A DNA stretch of 64,000 nucleotides, taken from Bacillota bacterium. GTDB lineage: Bacteria; Bacillota; Clostridia; Lachnospirales; Lachnospiraceae. Of this stretch, positions 62,089 to 64,000 are shown piece by piece. Position 1 is the stretch's first letter; each line of letters begins with the position of its first letter. The notes beneath the pieces were generated by a model. It worked only from the letters and a program-made list of their open reading frames with translations. It made no database searches and was not told the DNA's origin. The stretch is from the NCBI GenBank assembly GCA_023387655.1, contig JAEWHR010000019.1, forward strand, positions 1-64,000. The letters are read 5' to 3'. The position numbers were made by a program, and so were the translations under genes.

Positions 62089-63315
62089 TTACTTTCTATT
62101 TCTTTGTAGGAACTCAGGAATCTTAATTCCACCTGGTTCAGAAGTAGAGTTTCCAACATTCCCGAAATTTTGATTAGAATAATTGTTTGGCTGCGGTTTT
62201 AAAAATGTATTCGTATTTGTCTGTGTATTTGTTTGTGGATTTGTCTGTGGATTACTCACTGGCTTATTATATGTAGACAGTGTCCCTGATGCAATTCCAA
62301 CTTTACTCGAAGTTGGTACATCGTTTCTCATAAAACTTGGTGTCTTAACTGGAGCTTTACCACCTTTCTCCTCAAGACCTGTTGCAATAACAGTAATGAC
62401 AGCCTGATCTGGAACTGATTCATCATACATCGCACCAAAGATAATATTAGCAGAATCTCCTGCAAGCTCCTGTACAAATGTTGCAGCTTCATTTGCTTCG
62501 ATAAGGCTTAGATCACCTGATATATTGATAATTACATGGCTTGCACCTTCAATCGTAGTCTCTAATAATGGACTTGTGATTGCCTGTTTCACAGCTTCTG
62601 TACACTTATCATCACCAGTACCAATACCGATTCCGATATGAGCGATGCCCTTATCTTTCATAACCGTCTGAACGTCAGCAAAGTCAAGATTAATAAGACC
62701 TGGAACATTAATAAGGTCTGTAATACCCTGAACGCCCTGTTGTAATACCTCATCTGCTTTTCTTAAAGCATCTGGCATCGTAGTGCGTCTATCAACAATT
62801 TCTAATAATTTATCATTTGGAATAACGATTAGGGTATCAACACTTTCTTTTAACTTCTCAATACCATTAACTGCATTATTCATACGTTGCTTTGCTTCAA
62901 ACTTGAATGGCTTTGTTACTATACCTACTGTAAGGATTCCCATACTTTTTGCGATAGAGGCAACAACCGGTGCAGCACCTGTTCCAGTACCACCACCCAT
63001 TCCGCAAGTTACGAATACCATATCCGAACCTTTGATAATTTCAGTTAATTCTTCTCTACTCTCTTCTGCAGCCTTTTCACCAATCTCAGGTTGTGCACCA
63101 GCTCCAAGTCCCTTGGTAAGTTTCTCACCAATTTGTACACATTGAGGAGCCTTACAATTTTTCAAATGTTGCTTGTCCGTATTTACACAAACAAAATCAA
63201 CACCCAATATATTTTCTTCAATCATACGGTTTACCGCATTATTACCTGCTCCACCAACTCCAATTACAAGTATCTTTGCAGCAGAATCCGATTCATTCAT
63301 TCTTATTTCAAGCAA
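62089..63315 (-). CDS. ftsZ: cell division protein FtsZ
   Basis: 408 residues, TTG start after GAAGGAGGAACTACC. Tubulin-like GTPase: ILVIGVGGAGNNAVNRMIEE (about 15-34), the T4 loop GMGGGTGTGAAPVVAS (about 106-121), T7 NLDFADVQTVM (about 209). The C-terminal linker is a Asn/Gln/Thr/Pro repeat (NPQTNPQTNTQTNT) and ends in the conserved peptide IKIPEFLQRNRK that binds FtsA/SepF. ftsA is not between ftsQ and ftsZ. Confidence 0.97.
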   Translation of the reverse strand: MLEIRMNESDSAAKILVIGVGGAGNNAVNRMIEENILGVDFVCVNTDKQHLKNCKAPQCVQIGEKLTKGLGAGAQPEIGEKAAEESREELTEIIKGSDMVFVTCGMGGGTGTGAAPVVASIAKSMGILTVGIVTKPFKFEAKQRMNNAVNGIEKLKESVDTLIVIPNDKLLEIVDRRTTMPDALRKADEVLQQGVQGITDLINVPGLINLDFADVQTVMKDKGIAHIGIGIGTGDDKCTEAVKQAITSPLLETTIEGASHVIINISGDLSLIEANEAATFVQELAGDSANIIFGAMYDESVPDQAVITVIATGLEEKGGKAPVKTPSFMRNDVPTSSKVGIASGTLSTYNKPVSNPQTNPQTNTQTNTNTFLKPQPNNYSNQNFGNVGNSTSEPGGIKIPEFLQRNRK

Positions 63316-63526
63316 GGTAGTTCCTCCTTCTTTATCATCTTTCTATTCTCATCTTAGTGACTCCTTGTCACATATCTGCATTACAGATGGATGTATTTTT
63401 CTACCTAATATTGGAAGTACAACATATTGTGTCATACCGTATCTAATATAATTATTCTATACTATATAATATCTATAAATGAAGAAAATATCAAGTAGTA
63501 TTTACAATTTTTATACAAAAATCTAA

Positions 63527-64000
63527 TTAATTTAGTGGCTTTGAAATTATTTTTTTATTATTCTTACTATAATTTTTCATATCGATACTAAGTTTCTTAT
63601 CTCCTGCAGCATCAAGTACATTTTTAAGTGCTGCAAGTTGCTCATCATAAAAGTCTTTTCGCCCTAATAAGACTTCAATTCCATCTGCGGTTAAGATTAG
63701 TTCATTGTCAGAATTGAATCTCATCACATCAATTGGTAACTCATACTTCTTAATCAATTTCGTAACATTTAATATAGTCTCATATAAGCCATCCTTTTGA
63801 ATTTCAAGCTTTTCATGCAATACTAACTTATCAAACTTTAACCCTGTAACTTGCGGAATATTATCTATTTTTTCTTTTGTGCTTTCAACCACGATACCAT
63901 CCTTATCAAAATATAAGTAACCACCCATCATCTCTACACACCCAATAACTAATTTTTCGTATACTGTGACATGAATGGTATTGCGGTTTTCCATTGTAAC
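63527..64000 (-). CDS. ftsQ: FtsQ/DivIB-type division protein, 5' part outside the window
   Basis: C-terminal about 158 residues; the frame stays open to the window end and the first Met (63994) is internal. The start of the visible part (TMENRNTIHVTVYEKLVIGC) matches the end of a POTRA domain and the beta domain follows (YLYFDKDGIVVES, IPQVTGLKFDKLVLHEKLEI, LTADGIEVLLGRKDF). Bridges early and late divisome proteins outside the membrane. 210 bp upstream of ftsZ, with no gene between them. Name rests on position and pattern. Confidence 0.78.
   Translation of the reverse strand, partial: VTMENRNTIHVTVYEKLVIGCVEMMGGYLYFDKDGIVVESTKEKIDNIPQVTGLKFDKLVLHEKLEIQKDGLYETILNVTKLIKKYELPIDVMRFNSDNELILTADGIEVLLGRKDFYDEQLAALKNVLDAAGDKKLSIDMKNYSKNNKKIISKPLN

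Noticed and set aside
62783..63145. 120-codon plus-strand ORF
   Set aside because: Antisense shadow of ftsZ, rich in Ser/Pro/Ile as expected for a reversed frame.

Overview
The window is chromosomal DNA from a low-GC, endospore-forming Firmicute, most likely a clostridium of the Lachnospiraceae. Evidence for this is the AT-rich sequence, strong AGGAGG-type ribosome binding sites with many TTG/GTG starts, the sporulation genes spoIIGA, sigE and sigG, an IspH-ribosomal protein S1 fusion (a clostridial arrangement), a non-phosphorylating GapN, and a sugar ABC importer cluster without its own ATPase. A relative of Lachnoclostridium (Clostridium) phytofermentans is my best guess; this is inference, not a database match.

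Layout. 1-10 kb: accessory metabolic and stress genes: a GNAT-like acyltransferase, a class III extradiol dioxygenase-like protein, a tandem GNAT protein, gapN, an alpha/beta hydrolase, a four-gene plus-strand operon (DUF2089 regulator, SHOCT-like protein, small hydrophobic protein, YvlD-like membrane protein), a SpoU-type RNA methyltransferase and a metallophosphoesterase. 10-18.5 kb: a small XRE regulator/membrane protein pair with a large inverted-repeat operator, a putative HExxH metalloprotein, a secreted Big2-transglutaminase protein, and a heterodimeric ABC exporter divergent from a LysR gene. 18.5-22.5 kb: a biotin-dependent carboxyltransferase operon (12S-like, OadG-like, biotin carrier, 5S/OadA-like). 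22.9-25.3 kb: recA-recX under a LexA-box promoter, and a short [2Fe-2S] BFD-like gene. 25.3-33.7 kb: threonine ammonia-lyase, then the conserved block plsX-acpP / rnc-smc-ftsY (transcribed leftwards). 33.8-38.8 kb: cheR, ispH-rpsA fusion, cmk and a BaiN/YhiN-type flavoprotein. 39-46 kb: a GerMN-like lipoprotein, a cinA homologue with a decayed N-terminal domain, pgsA, rimO, folD and cls. 46-54 kb: an aconitase-family hydratase, a membrane-anchored protein, a MATE exporter divergent from an AraC regulator, DUF1622 and a YqhD/BdhA-type alcohol dehydrogenase. 54-58.8 kb: sugar ABC importer (binding protein plus two permeases) with a LacI regulator. 59-64 kb: the division/sporulation block ftsQ-ftsZ-spoIIGA-sigE-sigG, with ftsQ cut by the window end.

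Most of the window is ordinary core genome. The least explained material is in the spaces between genes: at least six intergenic tandem-repeat arrays with unrelated units (11.8, 18.4, 41.2, 43.3, 48.9 and 51.3 kb), of which the exact five-copy 27-bp array in the probable 5' leader of the AraC gene is the most striking; a pair of 22-bp inverted arms spanning the divergent XRE/phosphoesterase promoters; and two short coupled or leader-like ORFs. Among proteins, the CinA with a degenerate MoCF domain, the carboxyltransferase operon that carries OadG but no OadB, and the SHOCT-like helix pair shared by the DUF2089 regulator and its neighbour deserve a second look. I found no mobile element, CRISPR array, rRNA or tRNA gene.
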